A stretch of DNA of 64,000 nucleotides from Ascaris suum (taxonomy: Eukaryota; Nematoda; Chromadorea; Rhabditida; Ascarididae), in contig CM024181.1 of the NCBI GenBank assembly GCA_013433145.1, positions 5,642,001 to 5,706,000 on the forward strand, written 5' to 3'. Positions within the stretch are counted from its first letter, which is position 1. Each line of letters starts with the position of its first letter. The notes under the pieces are model-generated. The model was not told where the DNA came from. It saw nothing but the letters and a program-made list of their open reading frames with translations, and did not search any database. The translations under genes were made by a program, and so were the position numbers. Shown here piece by piece: positions 1 through 14,900 of the stretch.

Positions 1-1097
1 CGTCATGGACATTTATGGAAGTTTTCCCCACAGCATGTGAAACAGCACCAAAAAAAAGCTTAGGACAAGGCGAATGTTGCCAAGAATTAAATTCATCTTA
101 CTAGCGGTATCAAAAATATGAAAGAAAAAAAAGAAATAACAGAAATATGTAAATATCGAAAAGATCACTTAGAATTTCTACTGGTGCTTTAATGTTTAAC
201 AGCCACAAGGATATGTGACCTTATAGCCAAGGAGCAGTCATTCCCCCTTGAAAAACTTAACAGCTGTCCATGTTACCTAATTTCATCTTCTTGTTGTGAA
301 CGTTTCGTCAAATATTTTGCTATTTTTATTGCTTCCATATTCTTCAGTCCATTTTTCATCTATAACGATGATTTTTTTTTTGGAATTCATTCACAGCACA
401 GCATATTCAATCGTGCTGCAAGAGGAATGCGTAAAGAGAAAAACCTATTCGAATCACACATCACAACAACGAAGATTGCCCTCCGCCATAGCATCATAAC
501 AATAAATTCCGAGGCGCCAAAGGAAATATTTCTGTCGTGGCTTCGAAGGTCGTCGATGTGGCTCTTTTATTGGGCGTTTTTATGTGAGCGCTCACTAATA
601 AAACGTTGAATAAGTGGGTATTGCTCAACAACGATGCACTATAATGCAAACGATACACTTCGGGATCCATAAATACGAACACAACCAATCCACAAACCCC
701 TTTTGCAAATAATATAACACATATTGAGATAATCGATTTGTATAATATGGAAAAAAAAAGAGAAGGATGTCGGGTTAATACATCATAATAGAGATAACAT
801 TATTGCATAGGATGGAGGTTAAAATTCGTTAGGATTGAACCAGTGCCCAACAATGAAATCCTTATTAGACTCTGAGTCATGAGGCACATTGATTGAGAGG
901 ATTGAGTAAGGAGAGCTGCTGGGAATTGTGAGGAAAAATGAAGTGAAGTAAAGTCGAAAAGAAATTCAAATGTGTGCTGGCAACGATTTCTTTTTTATTG
1001 AAAGATGGTATTTCCAACTTCATTTGAAGGAAAAAAATTTCTTACGTGTAATTTTATGAAAGTGCAAACAGTAGGCTTGAAATAAGGGAATTTCACC

Positions 1098-1203
<106 letters not shown>

Positions 1204-4200
1204 CTCTTTTGACAGTTCCAATTCCAATTCCAGTTCCTCAATTCCAGTATGAACTCCTCAAATAATACCATTTGACAATGTTAAAAACTCCCACTCCCCT
1301 CTCCCAACACATCCTCAAACCCTTGTTCAGCCCTTCCCGAAATGACTGTGAACGTAAACGTATCCATCGGGCATTAGCACAATTCTTTTCAATAAAAGAT
1401 TTTAGCGCTCGGTTTCCAGCTTCTTTCTTTTACTCAGTGAGGAAAATTCCTGTCTGATGCTTAATCACAAGAGTTATGGTTCACGCATCACGCTACAAAG
1501 AATTACTGATTGGAAATTAACAATGGTTAATAAAATCGGAGCTCAAAACAGTGTCTAAACCGCTCCCCCAACTCCATTAGCATTTAGCCGCTTACTCAGG
1601 AGTTCTCATTAATCCTCAGCGTGACACTGCTCGGAAGAAAGGAAAAATTAAATCGGGGATTTTTATCACACTCTCTATCAGATTTTTATCCTAACATTGT
1701 CTGCCAAGTCTGCCAATTTTCGCTATATTTGCTCAATTGAATCATTCCCGCTGAGGACTCCAATGAGCACAGGAGGAAAAGGGGGATAACGAGGGAGGAA
1801 TTGGGTGGAGTAAAGGAGAACGTTGTGTTTCCGGCCTGCAAAATTTTGTCCAATTGGAATTCGATGTCCTCCAGGCAAACTTCAAGTTGGAAAAACTTCT
1901 GGCAAACTGCAACTCTACACAAGCAATATTCCCGTTCGTACCATTTTTCGATGTGAGTCACATTTAACTTTAGAAAAAAAAGAATTATCTCCTTATTAAT
2001 GAGAGGACTATAGAAAATTTTTTTATTTCAGTTTAGTTTCCACTCTATATTTTTCGTTATTCGTTTCGTATGAACGTTCATTTATACCTAATTATCGCAC
2101 TATTTTTGCCACTTTATATCTAGGATTTCCCTTATATGCGAAACCTTTACGATTGGCTTTTCAATCATTTACTCGCCATTTGCACGTGACACGCGGCCGA
2201 CCGCATTAAATATTTTCGTATTGAATGAATTAAGCGGTAGGCAATGGATTAATCAAAGTTTTAACTCACTCATAATTATGCCATTATATCGCATGAACCA
2301 CCTTATAAATAATACAGCTTATTTATGCTCTATAACAAAAATTTCGAACTTATAGTCACGAGTACGGCCCCCAAAGCGCAAATGGCCTAGTACGATCAGC
2401 GTTGGCTGAATTTTTTCTGTCAGTGATCACTGGAACTTTCTTCGATGGCTCTGGCAGTATCCAGTTTTTGGCTAGAAAGAATCTGAAGCCGTCAGTGATC
2501 GAGGGTTGAAGAGGGGGAAGGGAGAGTTTTATATCCTCCAGAGTGGTTTGATTCAATTCGTGAATGCATTGAAAATCTTATCACAGGTATCATCGAAAGA
2601 AATTTGTGAAGTGAAAGGTGAGAATCTCTGTTAGCCTTAGGTGTTCTTCATTTATCTTTTATTACGGCGTTTTATGATCCCTTCTCAAATTTTCCCTCAG
2701 CCGATGACCATTGGTTCGAATTTTATTTGTAAGGGGAAAATAAACCATCAAATCACCAGCATCCAAACAAATAAAATTTGAGAGAGTAACCCTCAAAAAA
2801 TTATTTTTTGCATATTTAATTTTTTGTTTAATTAAAAAAATTCGGATATCGAATCAAAAAATCGACCCAATGACTTGCTCTATAAAAAGCGCATGTTGTG
2901 CTCTGCCCCATACTGCCTCTTTTCATTCGCCTTAAAATTCATCTATGACGAAAATTCGTGGAAGGCTTTCTCACTGAATGTCAATGTAAGAATTTTCGCT
3001 CAACAAGTAGTCTTTTTTAATAATAGAGATTTACTTTTCCTAATGCATGAACGTTGAGCGTAACATTTGTTCATAACTGAGCAAATATTCCATCGACCAT
3101 TTACCATAACTCCTAGGAGTGAGGAGATGGGCGGGACCTGAAATGTGTCCACACATAGTGAGGACGCAAAAGTCAATTTAAATTTCAAGAAATAAAACAA
3201 AAGTGCTATAATGTATGCAAAGTTATGTGGAAATTACTGCCTCAAAATTGTTGTGTAATATTGCAAATTCGACTTTTCATAAAAAAGAGAGATTTTGCTA
3301 AGGGGAGTTTTCAAATTTCTCATGGGGTAAATTTGCCGGCAGTCAACTTTTAAACCGTAAATGAAGCCGGTCGTATAGGCGAAACGCAAAGAGGGTATAT
3401 AAATGCGGCGTCAAAAGTTTTGTATCGTTATTATTTCAAATAACACTAAGTAAGCCGTTCGATACTAATGTTAATAAACTCTGCTAAAAAACTCATTAAT
3501 CTCATTGAATTTCAGTGCAATACGGAGGTATGTTTAAAAGATGCACTACGTACAGTAAAATAATAAATAAATAATCAAATAATGAAATATTCGCAGTCAT
3601 TTCTATTATTCCCCAAATTTGTAGGTCGATGAAGTGAATGAACATTTCGCAAACTGTAAACTTTACTGTTATATAATACATACAACAACATCAAAACGTT
3701 TATATTGGAGAGTAAGTTGATGAACTATTATAACAAATAAATAAATGAACATTTTTATTTTGACCAAAAGTGCAGGCATCGCACTTGGTGGTTTGCCTCA
3801 TTTCAGTCCTTCTAATCGGTCGATGCACGAGAGAATATCTCTCAGATATATTGCCTCAGTTCTAAAATTTCAACTATTATTCAATTTGCTCATGTGGGAT
3901 TATACAGTAAAAAGATTTTCGAGAAAAAAATAACACAATTTTTTCTCGCAAAGAAAATTATACACTATTGTTTTATATACAAAATCACATAAAAGAATTG
4001 CATAATTATTTTGATTGTATAAATGCTTTCGAGAGGCTATTGCAAAGTGCTACATTCGCTTTGATTTTTATTCCATATAATACATGATCTAAGTCATCGT
4101 CGAGAAAATTACAAAAAATAGAATTTTGAATTCCGTAATTCAAATATTCACAACTATTAGCGAGAAAAAAAAAGTGCACTCAACATTCACAATTATATAA

Positions 4201-4384
4201 AATATTTCATTAATAAAAGACTCATAGAAAGGAAGAATGAAAGATGCGCTTGAACTCGTAACAGAGAGCACAGAAAAACAATATAAATAATTAAGAGAAG
4301 ATAATTTTGTGCTCCTTAATATACCAGTCAAGTAAGACTCCGATGAAATCAATAAAGGATACATAATTTTTTGAAATGATTGGT

Positions 4385-4510
4385 CATGCCTTCTCCAAAC
4401 CCTTCTTCCCTCCTCTCTCCCTTCCCCACCCCACCGCTCTCTTATCTCCTCTAGCTGACAGTGAAATGATTTGTGTGTATTTTGCGAAAATATAGTCACT
4501 TTCATACTCA
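4385..4510. repeat. Degenerate interspersed repeat, copy 1
   Basis: A pyrimidine-rich block is followed at 4448-4475 by a stretch closely matching 5592-5620: the shared core reads TCCTCTARCTGACARTRAAA, then a related ATTTG-containing tail. Copy 2 lies about 1.15 kb downstream in the same orientation. Confidence 0.55.
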
Positions 4511-5559
4511 ATGTTTTTAACGGAATTGATCGTGGAAAAGTGATAAACAATGCAAGTATACATTTTCTGGAAGCAATGAGGTACGGTTGATATAATCCCT
4601 ATTAAAATGCAGTTTGTTTTTTGCATTGATGAATGATTAAATTCATGATTGCCGGGCGAAATAAATGTGACATTTGAAATGATGGGAAAAATGAGAATTA
4701 CCATAAAGAAATTTGCCCAGCGGCAATGAAAATTTTACTGATGGGGATATTCACCTCGTATAATTCTGAAAGATCTCTTCATTGGATTCATAGTCATCGT
4801 CAATGTCGATTTGCAACAAAGTAAAAGAATTCACGGATATGAATTTTGAGAATTTTACAAACGAATATTTTTTGCGATATTAAAATTTGAATCGAATATT
4901 CTCACAATTCAATAAAACAAAAATATTTGAAAATACCAAATATGAGAGATCTATTATTTTGCAGTGTCTTTTCTCGCCTCTGTACAACATAAAGAATATA
5001 GAAATGCAATATTTGATTTTTAGGAAACATCGAAGAACAATTGAAAGTGGGTTTATATGCTTTGTTAGTAGCAAATGGCATCTTATTCGGTGAACTTAAC
5101 AAAGCGACAATTAATCTGTCTCCCTCATCTCCTCCCTATAAATATCAAATTGATCCTTAGTCATCAGGAAAGTCACTGATCAGCCGTATCCTTCTGTTAT
5201 TTCCCCTCCTCTTCACCACATCAAGCCGAGAGCGAGAAAAAACATGATTTAGGTGGGAAGAGCTTATCAGCGAAAAGACATCTTGTACTCCCGTTTCATT
5301 TCACCATAGACTTAGTATATATTCGTTGTACTTCCTTTTTCAGTACAACAAAAAATGTGCGCAGAAACTGCCGTGTGTTATACTTTTGAGTATTACACCT
5401 TCCCGTGTTATATTTTTGCGTGTTCGCGTGCTATACGTAATCAAATCACTCGCTTTTCCTTCGACAACTACCGTTCTCCTCACTGATAGATAGGAATAAA
5501 AGAACGCTCCAGCAGAACGTTGCAGCAGTGGTTTTCCCCAACAGGATCGACGGCACCAT

Positions 5560-5655
5560 TCTAAAACCTCCTCCTTTTCCTTCATCAATTGCCTCCTCTA
5601 ACTGACAATAAAATAATTTGCGTTCCGTTCACCATAGCAAAATATTCACATCCTT
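5560..5655. repeat. Degenerate interspersed repeat, copy 2
   Basis: Partner of the block at 4385-4510. Both have a CCTCC-rich pyrimidine tract, then the TCCTCTA-CTGACA core, then an AT-rich stretch containing an AAAATAT-like motif. Identity is moderate and the outer limits are uncertain. Confidence 0.5.
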
Positions 5656-8600
5656 TCGGCATCAGTATCTCCAAACTTAAACACAACGGCAAAAAGTCAA
5701 AATCACGACATCAACTCCGATGGCTGTTTAAGACTGTAAACCCCGCGCGAACATTCGTTTTATTCTTGCATTGGTGATTTAAAAGATTTTCAAAAATATT
5801 GCAATAATGATACATCACTTCACATGAAATGTTCATAAATAAACTGAAAATTGCAATAGGGAGTTAATTGCGATCGAAAGATGAGATTCCTATCGATGCG
5901 CAAATTGCTTAGAAATCGACTCATTCGTTTTTGCAATTCGATTCGATGAAGAAAATGGATGAGTCCTATTAAACTGATATATGGAAAGAAAGGGAATGGG
6001 CTGTCGAATTTACATATCGAAAGACTAGTCGAAAAAATAATTTCGTACTTTCAGATATCAGTATTAAGTATGTTCGACATAGAATGAATTTTTTTTTTTT
6101 TGGGGGGGGGGGGTAAATCAAGTTTCAAAAGCACTGTGAAAAGGGGGTAATATATAAGAATTAATGAAACCACATTTTTTTCCTGTAATTTTGAATGCTC
6201 AAAAGGTGCGAACGCTGAAGACACCTAGCAAATCTCTTGTCAATTCTGGATGAAATTCCTCACCATGACTCTCTCTGCTCGATGGACCCTTCTCGTTAGC
6301 AGCTGGGAACAATGGGAAAATTACGATGATTTAGCAATTCGAGGATATACGATGATTACATCTGCGGATGGAAACTAATAACCTCGATGATGCGAATAAC
6401 GAAAATAATCGTCACTGTTCGTCAGTAATTGCCATAAAACCGACATTTCCATCAGTCTATCATCGACTGTGCCTGACTGGAAGAGGTGATTAGAAGAGGC
6501 TATTCAAAACGCCATTTGTCTCAAGGAAAAACATATATCAACGTTCAAGTGTGTTCTTTGCTCTCATAGATAATAATACATCGTTGAATTTAAGATGAGT
6601 GCACATTGTTGGCATTGTTGATTAGTGGAATGCCGATTGAATTTGACAATAACCTTAAAATATCACGTATTATTAAATCTTGAACCATATGCCTGCTATC
6701 AATGATAGGTATTAAATGTTTATCGGAGAAAATGCGACTACCCACACACTTAAAACTCCACTCCTGACAACCGTCTTCCTGCACCACGGCGTGATGACCC
6801 ACTGCCAACCACGGGTTAATTAAAAGGTGAGGAAGCTGTGAAAATGTTGCGAGGTGTCGATCTTTTCAAAAGCAGGAACAACCAAGATGAATATCTAGCA
6901 CCAATTACTCCACAATCCTTCATCGCGATATATTTGCACTCCTTCACGACCACGACGCTAATTGCTGATTAATAACCTCGTCACCGAATCAGAAAACATA
7001 AGTTTATTTCATTGCCACGATCTGTCCGATCATCTGATGAACTAACATCAATTCTTACCTCGACCTTTAATGCTTCACAGATGCAGCTATCAGATAGTTA
7101 GTAGACTGATTAGCTTCGTGCATTCATTACACAAATAAGCTTGCATGCGTTTGAATGTTTATTTGCTAATATCATGCATGAAACAACTGATATAAAACAA
7201 AAATTTATATCGCCTGATGCGAGTACACTTTTATTACAAATACGAATCGTCTACAATGAACAATTAGAGATATACAAATAAGCTGACTGCACAAAGCGCA
7301 AACTTCGTTTACATATCGAGTATTATGCATGCACAATTTTTGGTGTACAACATCACGATACAATGTCATCAAAGATCTAGATCCCTCCCCTCTAATAGCA
7401 CAGTTCGAGTACATCGACGATTGTCAACATAATTCAATCACAATAGTGGATTCATACGAATGGAAAATAGACAGCTAGTTTCCCGAAAAAAAGAGTTCAT
7501 AAAATAAGAACTTATATCTTACGACCAAAAACTCAGAACCCGACATAGACATTCTTAACTGCTATTCCCTTTCGTTAGATACTCATAACAGCTCCATAAT
7601 TATGTGAAGATTTCGGCGATTCTCACTGCCATAAAACTTTTTCCTTGATGATTAAAAAAAAAATCTGATCGCGAGAAACGCTGGAAGGCTGCAATACAGA
7701 CCAAAGATTTGTGGAAACTTTCAGACGACAAGGATACTCGGATACGCGAAGATGCAAGGGTAGAGTGGATCAATACCTAACGCATAATACATGAGTATAA
7801 AATTAACTCAAATCGATGAATAATTCAATAATCGCCAACATTCTCATAATTAAAGAAGCGCAAGCGAATATTTAAAGAAATACATTAACAAATATATCTA
7901 GAAAAACAGCAGAAAACTAATCAAATATAATATTCATCATACAAGTCAACTTATAAAAATGACAATAGTCGTCCAATCTCTAGCCATAAGCTAGGAAGAA
8001 TCTTATTGCTTTTATTAAATAATGCAAAAGAAGAATGACGGAAAAAAGCCTATTTATTTAATTATTCTCACAACAATGTGCTCAATGAATCAGAAGAGAA
8101 CTGCTTCCTAAGAATTTCCCTTATCTTTTCCAGCAATGATAGAGAAACTCAATCTTCATTGATTTCTAAAAGAGAAAAACAATATGCACTTATCAAACCT
8201 CTACAAAGGCGGAAAAAAAACTCAAAAGATATGGTCGAAGATATGAGCTTATTAAAAGTGTTAGTTACTGTGAATTATGGAAGATACTCGAAAATAAAAA
8301 AAAAGGACTAAGAAGTACGATTGAAAATGGATGACAAAAGTAATGCTGTTATACACCTCATACAACCACTTATCTTTCTATGCATAATTACATGAAATCT
8401 CATGTTAAATATTATTAGCACGTAAAGCTTAGTTGCAAACCAAAGTTCACCTAACAATTATATCCATTGCCCCACCTTGATGACATAGCACTAATGAAAA
8501 AAACACTAGTATTGACATATTCCACGCACACACTATTATTAGCAAACACTACCACAAACACAACAGCTGTTTTAAAAAACGCTGCACAAATGTTGGCCAC

Positions 8601-8785
8601 AGGTAGAAAAGGGTAAACGGAGCCACACATGGGAATTTCTCCTAGTTAAAAATAGCAATATGCGTCGGATATATGCGAGATTTTACTTGCATTCATCATC
8701 AACTGTACAATGTTCAGTGTGGCAGATGGATCGGTTAAGGAAAGAATAGGAGAGATGAGAGGAGGAATCGAGGAAAAATATTCAT

Positions 8786-8791
8786 CTTTAT
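8786..8791 (-). terminator. AATAAA polyadenylation signal for neuferricin
   Basis: TTTATT on the plus strand reads AATAAA on the minus strand, about 130 nt after the neuferricin stop codon (8920-8922). The spacing suits a short nematode 3' UTR. Confidence 0.5.
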
Positions 8792-8919
8792 TCGTCACTT
8801 ATTGACAACATTTCCTTCGATTACATATGCAGAAAGACGATATGAAAGAAGCTCAAGCTAAACAACAGGATGGTTAGTTTGTTTATAGAAACAAAACGAC
8901 AATAATTTCCATTCAACAT

Positions 8920-11900
8920 TCAGCTTTCCTGAAGTTTGCAGGAATTCGAAGTGGGACTACATCCGGGATATTCGTGCAGATTCGGATTATCCAGATCACC
9001 ACGAGTACCCTCCTCATCAACATCCGCATAGCTCGACAATGGCGGTCCAAAATTCTTCACACATGCACACCTTCAACAATAGTTGTATCATTAGCACATT
9101 TACAGACAATAACTACCAATAACTATCATCATCTACGGAAGGAGGGATTTTTCGATGAAACTAAAAGCATCGAAGATAACAAATCCTTTGAAAAGTATAT
9201 CCCGAGTTCTATTGCTATCTGCACAATCAAGCACGATCCCAGTAACTCCCCGTAATATGCCGTCATTTAAATTAAGAATTTCAAAGTTTTGAAACATAAC
9301 TAAAGCATACTACTTTTCAGTATTTTTATAGAAAAAGGCTGAATGTGAAAGGAAAGCGAGTTGCAGTAGGGACCTTGTAAGCGCCATGAAAGAAATGAAG
9401 AGAAGAGAGAAATGCAGAAATAGGGAAGGAAATGTTCGCAGACGAAAATTAGACGCAAAATTTTGGAAATTATGGAAAGTGTTGAGGAAATCTTTTAATT
9501 TAGCAGAGCGAATGATAGGACAAAAAAAAAATGAAACATGCTAGTCAGCCGATAGAGTATCTTCTGAAATTTTGTGATACCGTTCCCGTCCTTTCAAATT
9601 CACGCCCTCAATCCTCACCGTGTGGGACGCAACGCCTACGGCCACCATAATCGCTTTCGAGCATCTTTCAGACAGTTTCGTTAAAAATTTTGCGCATAAC
9701 GCTTTTTAGAGTTCAGTGCACAACCCTTGCTTAAACAATATAGAACAACTACGATACCGTACCGTGACGTTTTCGTGCCAGGATTGAACAATTTCCTCGG
9801 GACGCCAGTCCATTCTCTATGGATACCTCCACTGAAATAAATTTAGAAAACACAAACTGCAATGGTACTAACTGTTGAGAGAATCAATTAAACGACAAGT
9901 CACACATACAATGCCCACCTACCTCTTTCGACGCTTCCTACTGACATCTTCTTTGAATTTTTTGAATTCTGTGGTTAAATCACAAAAAACTTCTCTTACT
10001 TTTTTCTCAGGCGTTTTCGAAGTATCAATACTGCAAAAATGTAAGCAAGTAAACCTTCAAAAACAGTTGAAATGTAAATGTATGGGAACTCCTAAAGGAA
10101 ACTGAGCCTTAATATGAACGATAACTTGCCAAGGCATTCACTTCTTAACGTGAGTTAGTAAGTAACGAAGTTGTATTCTTCTTGGTCATCCCTTCTAATC
10201 GTTTCCCTCGTCATACATCGATCTATTGCAAATTCTACTACTTCTAACGTGATCCTACTGTCAACTCTTCGTTTCGGCTATAAAAACCAAATACGCCTGC
10301 GGGAATATTACCCGCAAGTACCAAAACTTCCATAAGCATCTGAAGAAATATTCCACTGGACTGGCATTTTGTCAAAAGAAATCATTATTGATAAACTACG
10401 GAATCACAGTTTATTAGAGTGCAAGGAGGAGGTAAGATAAGGAACTTCAGGGACTCGTCGGGAAAAAAAGCTCGGGGAAAATCACAAAAAAAGTAAAGAA
10501 TGTGAAGAAATCCTTCACTTTTGAACAAATTTAGCAGCGCACACTTTTGAAATCCAACATTAAAGGCATAGAACCGTTGAGATTCATCACTTTTACACGA
10601 TATCTTCCTTATCTTCCATGCTATCCTCTCCATCCAGAACAGCTTATATAAAACACCATCGCTTACGACGTGATCAGTGGACGACTCAATGGACCCTTTG
10701 TGATCGGCTAAATTACGCCGTTTATGAGTGAAACGACGGTTCACGTGATAGAGAATGAAAAGATAAACCTTTTCGTTGTGCACCAAACTCTTCCACCAGA
10801 ATCCTTATGCCATTCAGAATTACATGGCGGAAATACTTCGGCTTCTTTTGTTTGGGCCGCCTTCCATAATTTCGCATCTTCTATTAAACCGATGACCTCC
10901 TTAAATGACCATGCAAATAATATCAGTGGTCATAAGTTTACACTTAACACTTCTATTTGGATACAGAAAGGAAGACTATGAAGAGGGAGAGCGTGGAAAA
11001 ATAGGAGAATAGCGAAACTTCAAGCTGTTATACCTTTAGAAAAAGTGGTCAAACCTTTACTAAAAAAGAAGTTCCAGCTTATCAGTCAAATACAAATCAA
11101 AAAGCCCATGACAATTTTAAAAACGAAACATTATATCAGCAGACTCCGAAAAAACTTATGCAAGTCGGATTCATCAAAGAGCAAAAATCCTGCATCAATA
11201 GTGCACACAATCCTCAAATTGTGCGGTTGCAATATGACGCGGAATTGGACAAGATAATATTTCCAGAAAAAGGCAGGTGAGGTAATCGCGAGAGTACGAA
11301 AAGACAAAGCCATCTGAAAACCGAAAACTTTAAATGATATTTATTGGTTCAGTGCTATTCGATACCCTCTAAAATGATATTATTTAACGCCTTCCCACAA
11401 TTTCTTTAGTGATATCACTGACAAGTAATATCGATGTCACGGTGGAGCGACTGGTAAGTGCGCTTCGATAAACGACGGTAACAATGAGGAAGTACAAAAA
11501 GATCACGTTGCGTTGGTTCGATATTATGCACTGCACAACCAAACGATGAAAGTTCAAACAACGGGAATAGTGCATACCCTCATGCGTTCTGTTACATGAC
11601 CCTCTGCATCGTAGTATGTTCCTTGAAGAAGTCCTACCAACTCATATTCCTTCTCATAGAAATTGCTCCATTCTTGGATACCAAGTATATCCTGATGCGA
11701 CAGTCCAGAAACATCGTCAATCAATCCCGCCTCAGTGAAATCACCGGTTACGAAAGCACGAGTTGCATCTTTACCTAGCAATGGCATCCATCAAGAAGCT
11801 ATCATTTAAACGTTGCAAAGGCTTGGTAAATGTGAAATCGTCATTCTCCAAGCTCATCTCAGGGTTTATCGTGCAAAACAAAATCGTATATACAATCATC

Positions 11901-14900
11901 TTTTTATAAGTAGTTTCGGAATTTATAAAGCCCTCCCCCCCCCCCCCCCCCCACATCAACAATCACTTTCGCTAACACAATCTACCTCCTGCACTTTGTC
12001 AACAAGGTCATCAACTCCGCTTGTTACTACAGAAGCTACTGTTCGGAATTGAAAAAGTTAAGGTGTGATCAGATGATAACCTTCTTTTGCTTCTCTCTTC
12101 CCTGCCTTCTCGCTCTCCTCCCCCCATCATTTCCTCCCTACCTAATTCCTGTCCTCATTACTGTCTCTTTATCTAGTTCTTTGTGCAAACATCTGCTACT
12201 GAACCACTCCAGTCTCAATCAATTCTTCGCCAACTTACCTGCAAAAAAGTGATATCCGCCACCTGGTGCGTAGTGCTTGTGTCCCCTTTGTACGTTATAG
12301 ACGCGACCCAGAAGTGCTAGGCAGACATCCTTTGAAGGTCGAGAGCCATCAAAGAAGGAGAGCTGTTCGCTGTAAACGCCACACCTCTCATGACACTTTT
12401 GTGAGCGGTATTTATACTTTCATTAAAAAACATAATTCCCTGTTGTTCTCATGTTACAAATGAAACGTCAAATTATCGTAATACCAAAAATAAGAACAAA
12501 ATCCAACTTACGTCCGTGTATGGATTATTTCTGATGTCCCCTTTTCGTCCTTTCCGCCCCTCCCTTCCTAATTCCAATGTTTTCAATCGAGGTATTATTG
12601 GATTATTGAAATGACTTCAATTATTAACGCTAAAATGTTCTCCTCATCTTTAAACTGTCGCGAATTACAAAAGATCGGATTTGCATTATTTATACTCTTT
12701 TATTAAAGTAAATTTTTCTCCATTAATTCATCGTAAAACAAACAACTGCAAAAATCTCGAAAGCTGTTAGCAAACAATTCCATGAAAGCGTTAGTTAAAA
12801 CACCCTCTACCAATTCAACATGTAATTTCTTCGAGTGCATATTTATAACCTCCAATTAAAATTTATTGAAGTTTTGGAAAATAACATCGAATAAAAAATG
12901 CCAATACACTTCAACAGTCTAGATAACTAGAATTCTAACTAGGAAGGGGCACTCGCATCCCGTCTATTCCAATTTCCGGTCGTTTCATTTCTCAAAAATC
13001 ACTCACTTACATGAGCTATAGAATTTTTAAGTATACAATTTCGAAAAAAAAAAAAAAAAAGTTGAACATACCTAGAAAAAACAGGCAAATAACTAAGGTC
13101 TGCATCAAGCGGATGCACTTCGACGGTGGCTTCTTTCTGCTTCGGAGTCGATTTCTTTATTGTTTTCGTATTTTCTTCATTCACCTCATCGCCGATCACT
13201 AACGTTCGCAACGATATAAAAGTTCTTTTCACCAATGGAATCTGAAAGTAATTTCAATTATCGTTTTGCAACCCTCAACGATGCGACAGTGGAACATTCG
13301 TGTTATGCAGACAACACTGACGTCATCAAGAATGAGCATTATAACATCATTAAATAAGTTTGCAAAAACTAAAACCCATTATAATCAACGTTTAACCGTT
13401 GCTTAACTGACGCTTCCTTGTAGACGTCCAGCGGATGCACAATGTAGTCGAGTCAAGATTCTTTCAAACTAAGCTGACTATAGAGGCATACCAGTCTACT
13501 GCTACTACTATTACTGCCAATTACTGAAAACAACACTTTTATTATTTTATTAAGAAATCACTGTCATTACTGCCATCTAATACTGACTTTTGAGATTAGC
13601 GGTTTACTCTACTTGCTACTGCAGTTATTAAATTACTGTTAGTGTACACTTTTACTTAATATATATGATGCTCACTAATGCTTTGATGTGAGTGAAGGTA
13701 CTGAGCCTCTTAGCTGGCCACAGCGTCCGCCTAAAGTGAACATGATAGTCGATTGTTTGAAGCTTGCTTGAGTACAAAGCTTTCGCTTACCACCAAACAA
13801 TTAAAGAAGAAGTCATTGATACATGTACCCATATACATTCATGACATCCACCAATAACCCAGTTAACCTCCTCCCCTTGTTCCCAATTTTATCCCCCTTA
13901 CCCTACTCCAAATACTTCTTTGTATACTCAACCGACTCTTATCATCATCTCTTCTATCGAATTATATTTGAAACATTTGAAATTTCAGAATTTTTCGTGG
14001 ATGCGATCACCTTTATCTATACATATTCGATGTTTGAATTTGCCAACTAATAAAACTTATTAGTCATCGTGCTTCGGTTTCTCCTATGGGAATATATTCA
14101 GTCGCTTACTACGCAAGTTCGTATGAGTCGTTGACGTACTTTTTATTGGCGATTTATGGAACAATGTTTGCATGAAGATCCATTGAGGAGAATGCTATTC
14201 GAGATAACGCCTTCAATATTCGAGATAACGCCCTCAACTTTCTACCGTGTGGTCTCTTCAATTTATTTGGTTGTCAGTTTGGTTCTTCAAAAAACAAAAA
14301 AAAAAAAAAGAAAACAAACAAACCTCTTCAGCTTTTTCAATAACCCATTTAACCACTGGCTGAATAATCGGACCCACTTCTACATTGTAATAGCTGAATA
14401 GGAAAGAAACAAAGGCAACCTGAAATATTGTTCTCTTTCGCATCCAACATTTATGAGATGTATGTGAATTTTAATTACATCATAAAATGCTCAAAAATTC
14501 TGAACTCAATGAATGAGATAAACATACACGAAAAAAATGCTCCAACCATAAATGGTTGTATAATTAAGCCATATTGCGAATCCCAGTTGGAAAAAAATTA
14601 CCTTCCTCTTTCATAGAGGGCCAATATTATTAAGGAAAATGTGATCTACTGTTACTGTAAATTAAAGTTTCATGCCACTGAAATACTAAGTTCGAATAGA
14701 GCAGACTAACTAAAGCGCACGCTCAAAAGCAGCTCATCACTTGTCGAATATCTCCATATATGTCTACCTTCAGACAGACTGGCACATTTTCGGGCAATTT
14801 CCTGAACAATGGAGGCAAGTTGCTCACTTAGGCAGAAAAAGGCCTGTCTCGGTCTTTCCCCGTCACTGCTGATCTGCTGTTCACTGCGACCATCTACCTC

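Noticed and set aside
4140..4550. 136-codon minus-strand frame
   Set aside because: Low-complexity Gly/Glu/Arg stretch from a pyrimidine tract; it coincides with a repeat block.
6721..6830. Short GC-richer island open in several frames
   Set aside because: No frame could be preferred, no family was recognised and no splice partner was found.
8941..9255. Plus-strand frames with His/Pro-rich coding look and an apparent acceptor at 8940
   Set aside because: They are the antisense shadow of the last neuferricin exon (9070-8920 minus), whose product matches the family C-terminus in a CACV...NPNLHEYPGC pattern.
10385..10786. 133-codon minus-strand frame
   Set aside because: It overlaps the 3' end of neuferricin exon 6 in another frame and then runs through intron 6; the true continuation is the exon at 9831-9763 carrying GVPRKL.
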